Source: Brevibacillus brevis
Lineage (GTDB): Bacteria; Bacillota; Bacilli; Brevibacillales; Brevibacillaceae
Length of the DNA: 64,000 nt
Direction of reading: 5' to 3'
Assembly (NCBI RefSeq): GCF_001039275.2
Contig: NZ_CP030117.1
Location: 1,695,501 to 1,759,500, forward strand
Positions within the stretch are counted from its first letter, which is position 1; each line of letters starts with the position of its first letter. A program made the translations under genes and the position numbers. A model generated the notes under the pieces. The model did no database searches. It saw only the letters and a list, made by a program, of their open reading frames with translations, and was not told the origin of the DNA. Of this stretch, positions 41,095 through 49,747 are shown piece by piece.

Positions 41095-42018
41095 ATGGAA
41101 AGCATGTGGCTCAAATACACATTACTAGTGGAACCTGAGATTGAGGATTTGTTTGTGGCAGAGGTTTTGACCAGCTCCTACACGCTTGGCTGGATCGAAC
41201 CGCAAATCGAAGTACTGACAACGGAAAACGGATATGATTACGCAGAAAATACGGAAGGTCCACTTGTTGGGTATTTATTTGAACCCCAGCACGATCGTGA
41301 AGAGGAGCATGTAGCTCGCCTGAAGACCTACATTCAGCGCTGGAATGGACAAGTCACCATTAAAGAAGTAGAACTCGTAGCTGAAGAAAATGAATCGTGG
41401 AAAGAGGAGTTCCGGGAAGTCAAGATAGGCGACTGGTGGGTGGCACCAACATGGACGGACCCCGCAGCACTGGAGTCCGCACGGCATATCCTATGGATCG
41501 ATCCAGGTGCAGCCTTCGGAACCGGCTATCATGGAACGACGCAGGACATTCTAATGTTTTTGCAAGACATGGAGCTGGAGGGTAAGCAAGTCATTGATGT
41601 AGGAGCTGGCTCAGGAATTCTCTCTTTGTACTGCGCTTTGAATGGAGCGAAGCATCCTGTATGGGCAGTTGATATTAATCCACAAAGCGAGTATCAGGTT
41701 CTCGTCAATGCGACCAATAACCACCTTCCAGACCACGCTGTACAAGTCGTGATTGGGGATGCGAGCGAGGACGCTGTGAAGTCTCAATTGCCTGACCAAG
41801 CTGATGTCATTCTGGTCAACATCGGAGGCGATGAAAATGTCGCGATGCTTCCGATGATTACAGAGCGAATGGCTCCTGAAGGAATTTTGATTCTCTCGGG
41901 AATTGTCGAATGGAATCGGGAAGCGGTCATCGCCACATTTGAACAAGCAGGCTTCCAAGTAGAGAAAGAAAGCCAAAAAGACGAATGGGTTACCGTTGTA
42001 TTGAAAAACATCGCTTAG
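41095..42018 (+). CDS. PrmA-like (ribosomal protein L11 methyltransferase-type) paralogue
   Basis: A 307-residue SAM methyltransferase with the PrmA layout: an N-terminal ferredoxin-like region (MWLKYTLLVEPEIEDLFVAE), then WIDPGAAFGTGYHGTTQD and VIDVGAGSGILSLYCAL. Typical PrmA has FGTGxHxTT and an NILA-type catalytic motif; here these read FGTGYHGTT and VNIGGDENV, so it has diverged. The normal prmA of Bacillales lies in the dnaK operon, which is not in this window. Hence a paralogue with another substrate is likely. GGAAGGAG lies 11 nt before the ATG at 41095. Confidence 0.78.
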   Translation: MESMWLKYTLLVEPEIEDLFVAEVLTSSYTLGWIEPQIEVLTTENGYDYAENTEGPLVGYLFEPQHDREEEHVARLKTYIQRWNGQVTIKEVELVAEENESWKEEFREVKIGDWWVAPTWTDPAALESARHILWIDPGAAFGTGYHGTTQDILMFLQDMELEGKQVIDVGAGSGILSLYCALNGAKHPVWAVDINPQSEYQVLVNATNNHLPDHAVQVVIGDASEDAVKSQLPDQADVILVNIGGDENVAMLPMITERMAPEGILILSGIVEWNREAVIATFEQAGFQVEKESQKDEWVTVVLKNIA

Positions 42019-42083
42019 AACCGTCTTGTAACTTCCGTGTGAGACAATATAGAAAATAGGGTACTCAATGGAGGGGAAAACCA

Positions 42084-43259
42084 ATGGAGCAGGTTGTCAT
42101 TGCTGCTGCCGGACGTACGCCAATCGGTACGTTTGGTGGCGTCCTGAAAGATGTAAGCGCTCGCAAGCTGGCAGAAACCGTCATTTGTGGTGTCATGGCT
42201 CGATCTGGTCTGGAAGCTTCTCAGATCGATGAAGTCATTTTAGGGAATTGCATTCAACGGACAGACGAGCCAAACATAGCGCGAGTGGCAGCATTGGATG
42301 CAGGCTTGGGGAAAGAAGTGACAGGCTACACGATTCAACGTCAATGTGCATCCGGCATGCAAGCGATTGCGAGTGGCGCTTCCCAAATCCTTTTAGGCGA
42401 CAGTGAAATCGTCCTGGCAGGCGGCGTAGAGAGCATGAGCAATGCCCCGTATGTCCTGAAAAATGCGCGCTGGGGCAAACGATTGACACATGGGGAAATG
42501 ACTGATGCGATGTGGGAATTGTTAACAGACCCACACCATCAAATCCTAATGGGCGAGACGGCAGAACGTCTGGTCGATCGTTATGGGATCACGCGCGAGG
42601 AGTCGGATGAGATTGCCTTGCGCAGTCAGCAAAATGCGATCCGAGCCATAGACAGCGGTTTGTTTGCCGAAGAGATTATCGGGGTCCCAATTAAAAAGCG
42701 CACCGAAGAAATCATCGTAACGGAAGACGAATTCCCTCGCAGGGGAGTGACCTTGGACAGTCTAGCGAAGCTAAGACCCAGTTTCCGTGACAATGGTACA
42801 GTGACGCCAGGTAATGCCTCCGGGCTCAACGACGGAGCGTCCGCAGCCGTTTTGATGAAAGAAGGAAAAGCGAAAGAGCTCGGGATCGAACCACTCGGCA
42901 GAATTGTCTCATGGGCAGTAGCGGGAGTAGAACCCGATTTGATGGGATATGGACCCGTTCCAGCAGTGAAGCGCGCATTAGCAAAAGCCGGTTTGACGCT
43001 CGCGGACATCGAACTGATTGAAGTAAATGAAGCCTTTGCCGCGCAATACCTCGCCGTGGAAAAACTACTGGAGCTGCCGAGGGAAATAACGAATGTGAAC
43101 GGAAGCGGCGTCGCACTGGGTCATCCTGTCGGTTCTACTGGCTGCCGAATTGTCGTAACCTTGCTGCACGAAATGAAGAGACGACAGTTGAAACGAGGCT
43201 TGGCTGCCCTGTGTGTTGGCGGCGGGATGGGTATGGCAATGGTTGTCGAACGCACATAG
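42084..43259 (+). CDS. Acetyl-CoA acetyltransferase / thiolase
   Basis: A 391-residue thiolase catalysing condensation of two acetyl-CoA or thiolytic cleavage of 3-ketoacyl-CoA. Nucleophile Cys88 sits in QRQCASGMQAIASG; VNEAFAAQYLAVE, GSGVALGHPVGSTGCR (active histidine) and the C-terminal CVGGGMGMAMV (second cysteine) are all intact. AGGGG precedes the ATG. In the absence of atoAD/ctf genes nearby the direction is unclear; closeness to the lcfA-fadB-etf genes suggests beta-oxidation. Confidence 0.94.
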   Translation: MEQVVIAAAGRTPIGTFGGVLKDVSARKLAETVICGVMARSGLEASQIDEVILGNCIQRTDEPNIARVAALDAGLGKEVTGYTIQRQCASGMQAIASGASQILLGDSEIVLAGGVESMSNAPYVLKNARWGKRLTHGEMTDAMWELLTDPHHQILMGETAERLVDRYGITREESDEIALRSQQNAIRAIDSGLFAEEIIGVPIKKRTEEIIVTEDEFPRRGVTLDSLAKLRPSFRDNGTVTPGNASGLNDGASAAVLMKEGKAKELGIEPLGRIVSWAVAGVEPDLMGYGPVPAVKRALAKAGLTLADIELIEVNEAFAAQYLAVEKLLELPREITNVNGSGVALGHPVGSTGCRIVVTLLHEMKRRQLKRGLAALCVGGGMGMAMVVERT

Positions 43260-43268
43260 GTTTAAACG

Positions 43269-43308
43269 AAGTCTCCCCTGTTAAAAATGGAAGCAAAGGG
43301 GGAGGCTT
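43269..43308 (+). promoter_or_regulatory. Hairpin enclosing the ribosome-binding site of the LCP gene
   Basis: CTCCCC (43273-43278) pairs with GGGGAG (43299-43304), extended by AAG/CTT. The only Shine-Dalgarno sequence of the LCP gene, GGGGGAGG (43298-43305), lies in the stem, so it would be masked when folded. Confidence 0.5.
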
Positions 43309-43312
43309 TGTC

Positions 43313-44302
43313 ATGTTTATATGGTCTTTTTTCAAGCGACATGGAAAACAGATTGCGTTTCATACCTTATCCTGCTTGGCGATCGGGGCGTTGCTGCTGG
43401 TTGCCTACAGTGCCTATCAATATAAGCAAATGACAAATCAGTGGTATGCTCCGATTGATGGAGCCAAAGGGAGTGCAAAACAGGCAACTGTTTCCCTTCC
43501 TCCACGTAATCTTTTGACAGGAACAGAGCCGTTGAAGCCTTTCGTCGCCCTGCTTCTTGGTGTAGACAGTCGAGACGGGGAAAGTGCACGTTCAGATACA
43601 ATCATGCTTGCGGCGATTCATCCCGGGAAGCAATCCGTCTACCTTTTGGCGATTCCGCGTGACAGCTACATGGAGCTCCCGGGAAAAGGATACGACAAAG
43701 TGAACCATGCGATGGCTTTTGGTGGTCCAAAGATGGTGAAAGAGTCGCTGGAAAAATTTTTACAAATAAAAATTGATCGGTATATCTCCGTAGATTTCGA
43801 TGGCTTCCGTCAAATTGTGGACGAGCTGGGTGGTGTCACTGTCGATGTGAAGAAACGTATGAAGTACAGCGATCCGAGCGACGACACGTACATCGACATT
43901 CAACCAGGGCTGCAGACTTTATCAGGTGAGCAGGCATTGGATTACGCTCGTTATCGCAAAAGTGATTTAGGCAAGGAAGACAGTGATTACATGCGGATTG
44001 ACCGACAGCAGGAGATTCTCACAGCATTGGCTTCCAAAGGCACCTCGCTCCAATCGTATACCAAGGCATTTTCACTCATGGAAATACTGGGTCAGCATGT
44101 GAAAACGGACCTCACCGAGCAGGAAATCGCCTCTCTGTTATTGTCCTATGGCGATGGAACTCCGAACTCCATCCAAGCTGATACATTGGTCGGGCAGGAT
44201 GAACGCATTTGGCATAAAGGTATTGTTGGCTGGTATCATCTCGTCCCAACAGATGAGCGGGAAAGAGCACGCCAGCAAATTATCAAGGAAGTAACACCGT
44301 AA
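43313..44302 (+). CDS. LytR-CpsA-Psr (LCP) family wall-polymer ligase
   Basis: A 329-residue protein: short cytosolic N-terminus, one membrane helix (about residues 12-30, IAFHTLSCLAIGALLLVAYSA) and an extracytoplasmic LCP domain. LLLGVDSRDGESARSDTIMLAAI (about 80-102), YLLAIPRDSYMELPG, YDKVNHAMAFGGP and LDYARYRKSDLGKEDSDYMRIDRQQEIL carry the arginines and aspartates that hold polyprenyl pyrophosphate. LCP enzymes transfer wall polymers from lipid carrier to peptidoglycan, the last step for the polymer built by this region. The chosen ATG follows GGGGGAGG by 7 nt; the longer upstream frame overlaps the thiolase gene and is not needed. Confidence 0.92.
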   Translation: MFIWSFFKRHGKQIAFHTLSCLAIGALLLVAYSAYQYKQMTNQWYAPIDGAKGSAKQATVSLPPRNLLTGTEPLKPFVALLLGVDSRDGESARSDTIMLAAIHPGKQSVYLLAIPRDSYMELPGKGYDKVNHAMAFGGPKMVKESLEKFLQIKIDRYISVDFDGFRQIVDELGGVTVDVKKRMKYSDPSDDTYIDIQPGLQTLSGEQALDYARYRKSDLGKEDSDYMRIDRQQEILTALASKGTSLQSYTKAFSLMEILGQHVKTDLTEQEIASLLLSYGDGTPNSIQADTLVGQDERIWHKGIVGWYHLVPTDERERARQQIIKEVTP

Positions 44303-44322
44303 GACATATCAAGCATAAGGGC

Positions 44323-44360
44323 AAAGGACACGGCTGTCATTAGGGGCTGTGTCCTTTTTT
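44323..44360 (+). terminator. Intrinsic terminator after the LCP gene
   Basis: AAAGGACAC (44323-44331) / GTGTCCTTT (44349-44357) with extra inner pairing, then T-run. Confidence 0.88.
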
Positions 44361-44402
44361 CGTCGAATGGTATTGCCCCAGATGGAAAGTACATGATTTT
44401 AG

Positions 44403-44432
44403 TTGGAAAATTGAATATGTTTCGAATACAAT
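44403..44432 (+). promoter_or_regulatory. Candidate promoter of lcfA
   Basis: TTGGAA (44403-44408), 18 bp, TACAAT (44427-44432). A degenerate FadR-like TGAATG...TCAT sits about 20 bp downstream (44451-44465). Confidence 0.45.
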
Positions 44433-44505
44433 AGTCATTAGGAAGAGATTATGAATGTAGATCATAGGGAGAGGCAAGGCCATTTAAGGGATGGAGGGAA
44501 TGACC

Positions 44506-46206
44506 ATGTCAAATGCCAAGCCTTGGATTGCCAATTACCCGCCCGAAACTGCGCCGTCATTGGATTACCCCCGTGTTCCTTTGACGCATTTTCTGGAGCA
44601 GTCTGCAGCTATGTATCCAGACAGTAACGCGATCTATTTCATGGGAAAAAGCATTACGTATCGAGAGCTTTTGCAGTTGTCATACCAATTTGCCAATGCA
44701 TTGATCAAGCGCGGTGTAAAGAAAGGCGACCGCGTGGCGATTATGCTGCCAAATACTCCTCAAGCCGTCATCAGCTACTACGGAGCGCTTTTTGCAGGCG
44801 CGATCGTGGTCATGACCAACCCGCTGTATACCGAGCGAGAATTGATTCACCAAATGAACGATTCAGGCGCCGAGACCATCATCACACTGGATTTGTTGTA
44901 CAAACGTGTTACCCAAGTCCGTGCATCTACCTCACTTCAACGAATCATCATCACAAGCATTGGCGATTTCCTTCCCTTATTGAAAAAATGGCTATATCCG
45001 TTCGTGCAGAAGAAACAAGGACAAAATCCGCAGGTTACATACAGCGCAGATATTGAGCCTTTTCTTTCCGTCCTAAAAGAAAGCGCTACCAAGCCTGTTG
45101 AAGTACCAGTCGATCCGACCCAGGATATCGCGCTCCTCCAGTATACTGGGGGGACAACAGGTGTTGCCAAAGGCGTCATGCTGACGCACGCCAATCTCAT
45201 TGCGAATGCAATCCAGTGCCAAGCGGTCCTTTACAAGCTGAAAAAGGGAAAGGAACGGATTTTGTGTGTGCTCCCACTGTTCCACGTGTATGGGATGACT
45301 ACCGTGATGAACAAAGGCATTTGTATCGCAGCAGAAATTATTCTCGTCCCCAAATTCGACGTGAAACAAATATTTGAAATGATCGACAAGCGCAAGCCTA
45401 CTCTTTTCCCAGGGGCACCAACCATGTATATCGGTCTCATCAACCACCCGGACTTGAAGAAGCATGATCTTTCTTCCATCGACGCATGTGTCAGTGGATC
45501 AGCTCCGTTGCCGATCGAAGTCAAGCTCAAATTTGAAGAGTTGACGGGCGGAAAACTGGTCGAGGGATATGGGATGACGGAGGCTTCTCCCGTAACACAT
45601 TCCAATCCCATTTGGGAAAAAGGCATTACGGGAAGCATCGGAATGCCATGGCCAGATACGGATTGCCGAATTGTGGATACGGCAACAGGAGAAGAGATGC
45701 CCCAAGGCGAGGTCGGGGAGTTGGCCGTTAAAGGACCCCAAGTCATGCTCGGCTATTGGAATCGCCCAGAAGATACCGCTGCCGTATTAAAGGATGGTTG
45801 GTTTTTGACGGGAGATATGGGCTACATGGACGAAAACGGCTATTTTTATATCGTAGATCGCAAAAAAGACATGATAATAGCCGGTGGTTTCAATATTTAT
45901 CCGCGCGAAGTAGAAGAAGTGCTGTTTGAGCATCCCGCCATCCAGGAGGCAGCAGTCATCGGTGTCCCAGATCCGTACCGGGGCGAAACAGTCAAAGCAT
46001 ACGTCGTATTCAAGGATGGACAGCTCGCGAGCGAAGAAGATCTGGAAGCGCATTGCAGACAGAGACTTGCCGCCTATAAGATTCCGAGACAATACGAGAT
46101 TCGTACAGATTTGCCCAAAACCATGGTCGGAAAAGTATTGCGTCGTCAATTACAAGAAGAAGACAAGAAAAAAAGAGAAGCCCAGGAAGAAATCAAAACG
46201 AGCTAG
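44506..46206 (+). CDS. lcfA: Long-chain fatty acid-CoA ligase
   Basis: A 566-residue acyl-CoA synthetase that activates fatty acids with ATP and CoA for beta-oxidation. P-loop-like YTGGTTGVAKGVMLTHANL (about 209-227), YGMTEASPVTH (about 355), GWFLTGDMGYMDENGYFYIVDR and the C-terminal lysine motif KTMVGKVLRRQL are intact. GGAGGGA 8 nt before 44506 selects that ATG over two in-frame ATGs just upstream. lcfA-fadR-fadB-etfB-etfA is the same order as the B. subtilis lcfA operon; here a promoter and FadR site intervene before fadR. Confidence 0.94.
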   Translation: MSNAKPWIANYPPETAPSLDYPRVPLTHFLEQSAAMYPDSNAIYFMGKSITYRELLQLSYQFANALIKRGVKKGDRVAIMLPNTPQAVISYYGALFAGAIVVMTNPLYTERELIHQMNDSGAETIITLDLLYKRVTQVRASTSLQRIIITSIGDFLPLLKKWLYPFVQKKQGQNPQVTYSADIEPFLSVLKESATKPVEVPVDPTQDIALLQYTGGTTGVAKGVMLTHANLIANAIQCQAVLYKLKKGKERILCVLPLFHVYGMTTVMNKGICIAAEIILVPKFDVKQIFEMIDKRKPTLFPGAPTMYIGLINHPDLKKHDLSSIDACVSGSAPLPIEVKLKFEELTGGKLVEGYGMTEASPVTHSNPIWEKGITGSIGMPWPDTDCRIVDTATGEEMPQGEVGELAVKGPQVMLGYWNRPEDTAAVLKDGWFLTGDMGYMDENGYFYIVDRKKDMIIAGGFNIYPREVEEVLFEHPAIQEAAVIGVPDPYRGETVKAYVVFKDGQLASEEDLEAHCRQRLAAYKIPRQYEIRTDLPKTMVGKVLRRQLQEEDKKKREAQEEIKTS

Positions 46207-46270
46207 TAGCGGATGTTTTGAGGCTTGCGATCCCAGGCGGAAAGCGGCCTTTTTTGCTGACCTCTTGCGA

Positions 46271-46299
46271 TTGACAGAGGAGTGGCCCTGTATTACACT
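46271..46299 (+). promoter_or_regulatory. Promoter of fadR
   Basis: TTGACA (46271-46276), 17 bp, TACACT (46294-46299). The FadR operator begins 6 bp after the -10. Confidence 0.6.
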
Positions 46300-46304
46300 A
46301 ATTA

Positions 46305-46322
46305 TGAATGAGTGATCATTCA
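46305..46322 (+). promoter_or_regulatory. FadR operator
   Basis: TGAATGA-GTGA-TCATTCA matches both seven-base arms and the four-base spacing of the B. subtilis FadR box. Placed at the start of transcription, it would let FadR repress its own gene; long-chain acyl-CoA is the known inducer in B. subtilis. Confidence 0.88.
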
Positions 46323-46357
46323 TTTGGTCATCAATGTTAGTAAACATGGAGGTAGTT

Positions 46358-46948
46358 ATGGCAAAGAAAACGGGGGAAAAGTATCAAGCCATTATTGATG
46401 CTGCTGTTCGAGTAATCGCCAGACAGGGCTATTACAGTGCCCAGGTATCGAAAATTGCGAAAGAGGCGAAGGTAGCAGATGGCACCATATACCTCTATTT
46501 TGAAAACAAGGATGATATTTTGATATCACTGTTTAACGAAAAGATGGGCCAGTTTGTGGAGACAAACCGCAAACACATTTCGGAAGCGACGACCATTGAG
46601 CAAAAGCTGTATGTACTCATTCATGCACACTTGAGCCAGCTATCCAAGGACCATGATCTGGCAAAAGTGACGCAAATCGAGCTACGCCAATCCAGTCCGA
46701 TCATTAGTGAAGGAATCGGCAACGTGATGAAGCAGTATTTCAACCTCATTGACGAAGTGATCGTAGAGGGTATGGAACAGGGCGTATTCCGATCCGATCT
46801 CGAGGTGCGGATTACGCGCAAAATGATTTTTGGAACGCTGGACGAAGTGACGACATCTTGGGTGATGAAACAGTGCAAGTACGACCTTGTCTCTTATGTT
46901 GATTCCATTCATAACCTCTTCCTGCTTGGTATGAAGGGAAAAGAATGA
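46358..46948 (+). CDS. fadR: TetR-family fatty-acid regulator FadR (YsiA-like)
   Basis: A 196-residue TetR repressor. The DNA-binding domain (residues 5-50) reads KYQAIIDAAVRVIARQGYYSAQVSKIAKEAKVADGTIYLYFENKDD (seen in parts). A C-terminal ligand domain follows, typical of acyl-CoA-binding FadR. Location between lcfA and fadB and a perfect FadR box in its own promoter support the assignment. GGAGG 8 nt upstream of 46358 defines the start. Expected to repress beta-oxidation genes until long-chain acyl-CoA binds. Confidence 0.92.
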   Translation: MAKKTGEKYQAIIDAAVRVIARQGYYSAQVSKIAKEAKVADGTIYLYFENKDDILISLFNEKMGQFVETNRKHISEATTIEQKLYVLIHAHLSQLSKDHDLAKVTQIELRQSSPIISEGIGNVMKQYFNLIDEVIVEGMEQGVFRSDLEVRITRKMIFGTLDEVTTSWVMKQCKYDLVSYVDSIHNLFLLGMKGKE

Positions 46949-47002
46949 AAAGAAAAGCTTTTTTTGCATGAAAACGTTTGTTACAATGGAAACAGCAAGA
47001 CT

Positions 47003-47014
47003 GAGCGATCGCTC
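47003..47014. promoter_or_regulatory. Perfect 12-bp palindrome upstream of fadB, candidate FadR-family operator
   Basis: GAGCGATCGCTC lies 50 bp before fadB and about 15 bp after a TACAAT (46982-46987). It resembles the centre of the fadR operator read in a shifted register (GAGTGATCATTC). A CcpA-like half-site TGAAAACG sits at 46969-46976. Binding is inferred. Confidence 0.45.
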
Positions 47015-47065
47015 GGATTGAAAAAGTAGCTGTTTTATATATGGAGAGAGTTTGGGGGGAGAGGA

Positions 47066-47839
47066 ATGGCGTCGCATTGGAATGTAGAAATCGTTGATCG
47101 CGTTGCTACGGTTACGATTAGCAACCCGCCTGCTAACGCACTCAGTCAAGCAGTGCTCGGTCAATTGAGTGAACTTTTGGACCAGTGGGAAAATAACGAT
47201 GAGATCAAAGCGATCGTTTTGACTGGCGAAGGTCGGTTTTTCATTGCAGGAGCGGACATCAAAGAATTTACCCAACTGAATCGGGATAATGCGGAAGAAC
47301 TGGCGAAGAAGGGTCAAGCATTGTTCAATCGCTTGGAAACGTTCCCGAAGCCAATCATTGCAGCAATTAACGGCGCTTGCCTTGGCGGAGGATTGGAGCT
47401 TGCGTTGGCATGCCATATCCGCTTTGCAGCACCTGAAGCCAAGCTCGGGCTGCCAGAGCTGAATCTCGGACTCATTCCTGGCTACGGTGGTACACAACGT
47501 CTACCACGTCTGGTTGGTCGTGGCAAAGCGACACAAATGATTCTCACATCTGAGATGATCGGTGGCGAGGAAGCTCTGCGTATCGGTCTTGTGGAAGCAG
47601 TTTATCCCGTAGAGCAGTTGCTTGCAGAAGCGCAAAAGCTGGCGGCTGTTTTCGCAAGTAAGAGCGCGATTACCCTGAAGTTTGCCCTAGCGTCCATCCA
47701 TAACACAACGGAGCTGTCGTTGTCACAAGGCTTGGAGCAAGAAGCAAAGCTCTTTGGTGATGCTTTCGCGACGGAGGACGTAAAAGAAGGCGTGACTGCA
47801 TTTCTCGAAAAGCGCAAGCCGCAATTTGCAGATCGGTAG
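47066..47839 (+). CDS. fadB: Enoyl-CoA hydratase FadB
   Basis: A 257-residue crotonase that hydrates trans-2-enoyl-CoA in beta-oxidation. The oxyanion-hole strand FFIAGADIKEF (about 62-72) and ACLGGGLELALACHIRFA (about 105-122) are present, and ELNLGLIPGYGGTQRLPRLVG carries the catalytic glutamate region. GGGGGGAG-type site precedes the ATG. Position between fadR and etfB agrees with B. subtilis fadB (ysiB). Confidence 0.93.
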   Translation: MASHWNVEIVDRVATVTISNPPANALSQAVLGQLSELLDQWENNDEIKAIVLTGEGRFFIAGADIKEFTQLNRDNAEELAKKGQALFNRLETFPKPIIAAINGACLGGGLELALACHIRFAAPEAKLGLPELNLGLIPGYGGTQRLPRLVGRGKATQMILTSEMIGGEEALRIGLVEAVYPVEQLLAEAQKLAAVFASKSAITLKFALASIHNTTELSLSQGLEQEAKLFGDAFATEDVKEGVTAFLEKRKPQFADR

Positions 47840-47891
47840 TTAAGCATATAGCTTCACAAGTATGAGGTACCACTAAGGAGGAGGCATCCTG

Positions 47892-48659
47892 ATGAATATC
47901 GTGGTTGTGTTGAAACAGACGTTTGACACAGAAGAAAAAATCGTCATCCAAAACGGACAAATTTCCGAAGATGGCGTTGAATTCATCATTAATCCCTACG
48001 ATGAGTACGCTGTAGAAGAGGCAATCAAGCTCAAGGAAGATCATGGCGGCGAAGTAACCGTAATCAGCGTCGGCCCAGACCGTGCTGAAAGTGCACTGCG
48101 CACTGCTTTGGCAATGGGCGCAGACAAGGCTGTTCTGGTGGATGACGAGTCTCTGTTCGGAGATGAATTCACGACCGCCAAAGTATTGGCTGCCGTAGCG
48201 AAAAAGGTTGGCTTCGATATCATCATTGGTGGACAAATGGCTGTAGACTCCGGGGCTGGCCAAGGCGGTCCTCGTCTGGCAGAAGAACTGGGAATTAACC
48301 ATGTATCGACTGCTGTGAAGCTAGAGGTGGACGGGACGAACGTACGAGTAGAGCGCGATGTAGAAGGGGACCTGGAAGTCGTGGAGACGAGCCTTCCTGT
48401 TTTGATTACGGCTCAGCAAGGACTCAACGAGCCGCGCTATCCTTCTCTCCCAGGTATCATGAAAGCGAAGAAAAAACCATTGGATAGACTCGGCGCAGAC
48501 GATTTGGGAATTACTGCGGATGAGGTAAAAGCAAGGACAGAAATCGTCGATCAGACATTACCTCCGAAAAAGCAGGCGGGTCGCATTCTCTCTGGCGAAT
48601 TAGCAGCTCAAACGTCGGAATTGGTGCAACTGTTGCGCAATGAAGCGAAAGTGATCTAA
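47892..48659 (+). CDS. etfB: Electron transfer flavoprotein beta subunit
   Basis: A 255-residue EtfB. IVVVLKQTFDTEEKI at the start, INPYDEYAVEEAIKLKE, and DSGAGQGGPRLAEELGI plus SLPGIMKAKKKPLD are family signatures. With EtfA it takes electrons from acyl-CoA dehydrogenases and passes them to the quinone pool. AAGGAGGAGG precedes the ATG. etfA follows after 20 bp. Confidence 0.95.
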   Translation: MNIVVVLKQTFDTEEKIVIQNGQISEDGVEFIINPYDEYAVEEAIKLKEDHGGEVTVISVGPDRAESALRTALAMGADKAVLVDDESLFGDEFTTAKVLAAVAKKVGFDIIIGGQMAVDSGAGQGGPRLAEELGINHVSTAVKLEVDGTNVRVERDVEGDLEVVETSLPVLITAQQGLNEPRYPSLPGIMKAKKKPLDRLGADDLGITADEVKARTEIVDQTLPPKKQAGRILSGELAAQTSELVQLLRNEAKVI

Positions 48660-48679
48660 GCGAGAGGGAGAGGATATCC

Positions 48680-49639
48680 ATGAAAAAAGTACTTGTATTG
48701 GCAGAAGTACGTGACGGACAACTTCGCAACGTGTCGCTGGAAGCATTGACTGCAGCACAAGCATTGGCTGAGGGCGGCGAAATTGTAGCAGGTGTATTCG
48801 GAGCAGATGCAGCAACGCATGCAGTGACATTGGGTCATCACGGTGCGAGCACGGTGTATACGGCTGATCATACAGCGTTGGCACAGTACACGCCAGATGC
48901 GTATGTACAGGCACTCACGCAGTTGATTGAGCTGGCTTCTCCAGATGCAGTAGTTTTGGGGCACACCGCGATCGGTCGTGATATCGCACCTCGCGTAGCA
49001 GCGAGACTTGGTTACGGTCTAGTTTCGGATGTAACAAGTGTAGAAGCTGGCCCAGTATTTGTTCGCCCGATCTATGCAGGAAAAGCAACGCAATCACGCA
49101 AATTCGTTGATGGAACAACATTTATTACGATTCGTCCAAACAACATTGCCATCGGCGCTGCTGACTCTTCGAAAACGGCAGTGGTGGTTCCAGTTGAATT
49201 GGAAATCAAGGATTTGCGCACGATCGTAAAAGATGTTGTAAGAAAAACAAGCGGCAAAGTAGACCTTTCCGAAGCAAAAGTCGTGATTTCCGGTGGACGT
49301 GGCGTGAAGAGTGCAGAAGGCTTCCAGCCGTTGTACGATCTGGCGGAAGTGCTCGGTGCGGCTGTTGGTGCATCTCGTGGCGCTTGCGACGCAGACTATT
49401 GCGACTACTCCATGCAGATCGGACAGACAGGTAAGGTTGTTACACCTGATCTTTATATCGCATGCGGGATTTCGGGAGCGATCCAGCACTTGGCTGGTAT
49501 GTCCAGCTCGAAGGTCATTGTTGCCATTAACAAAGATCCGGAAGCGCCAATCTTCCAAGTGGCTGATTACGGTATCGTAGGCGACCTGTTCGAAGTACTG
49601 CCATTGCTGACGGCTGAGTTTAAAAAAGTGTTGGTATAA
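48680..49639 (+). CDS. etfA: Electron transfer flavoprotein alpha subunit
   Basis: A 319-residue EtfA. The C-terminal FAD domain shows [42 protein letters not shown] (in parts) and [28 protein letters not shown], then [22 protein letters not shown]. It holds the catalytic FAD; EtfB stabilises it with AMP. A terminator ends the operon. Confidence 0.95.
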   Translation: MKKVLVLAEVRDGQLRNVSLEALTAAQALAEGGEIVAGVFGADAATHAVTLGHHGASTVYTADHTALAQYTPDAYVQALTQLIELASPDAVVLGHTAIGRDIAPRVAARLGYGLVSDVTSVEAGPVFVRPIYAGKATQSRKFVDGTTFITIRPNNIAIGAADSSKTAVVVPVELEIKDLRTIVKDVVRKTSGKVDLSEAKVVISGGRGVKSAEGFQPLYDLAEVLGAAVGASRGACDADYCDYSMQIGQTGKVVTPDLYIACGISGAIQHLAGMSSSKVIVAINKDPEAPIFQVADYGIVGDLFEVLPLLTAEFKKVLV

Positions 49640-49653
49640 CAGAAAGACGGTAC

Positions 49654-49683
49654 AAGGCGCTCCTTTTGGGGGCGCTTTTTTTG
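49654..49683 (+). terminator. Intrinsic terminator after etfA
   Basis: GGCGCTCC / GGGGGCGCTT stem-loop at 49654-49676 with a seven-T tail. Confidence 0.8.
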
Positions 49684-49747
49684 TCCATAAGGCTTACTTT
49701 ATGCTTTCCATGCTTGGTATAATAGGCAGTAAGGAGAGGTGATCGGG

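Noticed and set aside
44451-44467. FadR box before lcfA
   Set aside because: TGAATG...TCAT is present but the right arm and four-base spacing are not kept; mentioned only as degenerate.
46969-46985. CcpA cre site before fadB
   Set aside because: Only the left half (TGAAAACG) fits; the right half diverges at three consensus positions.
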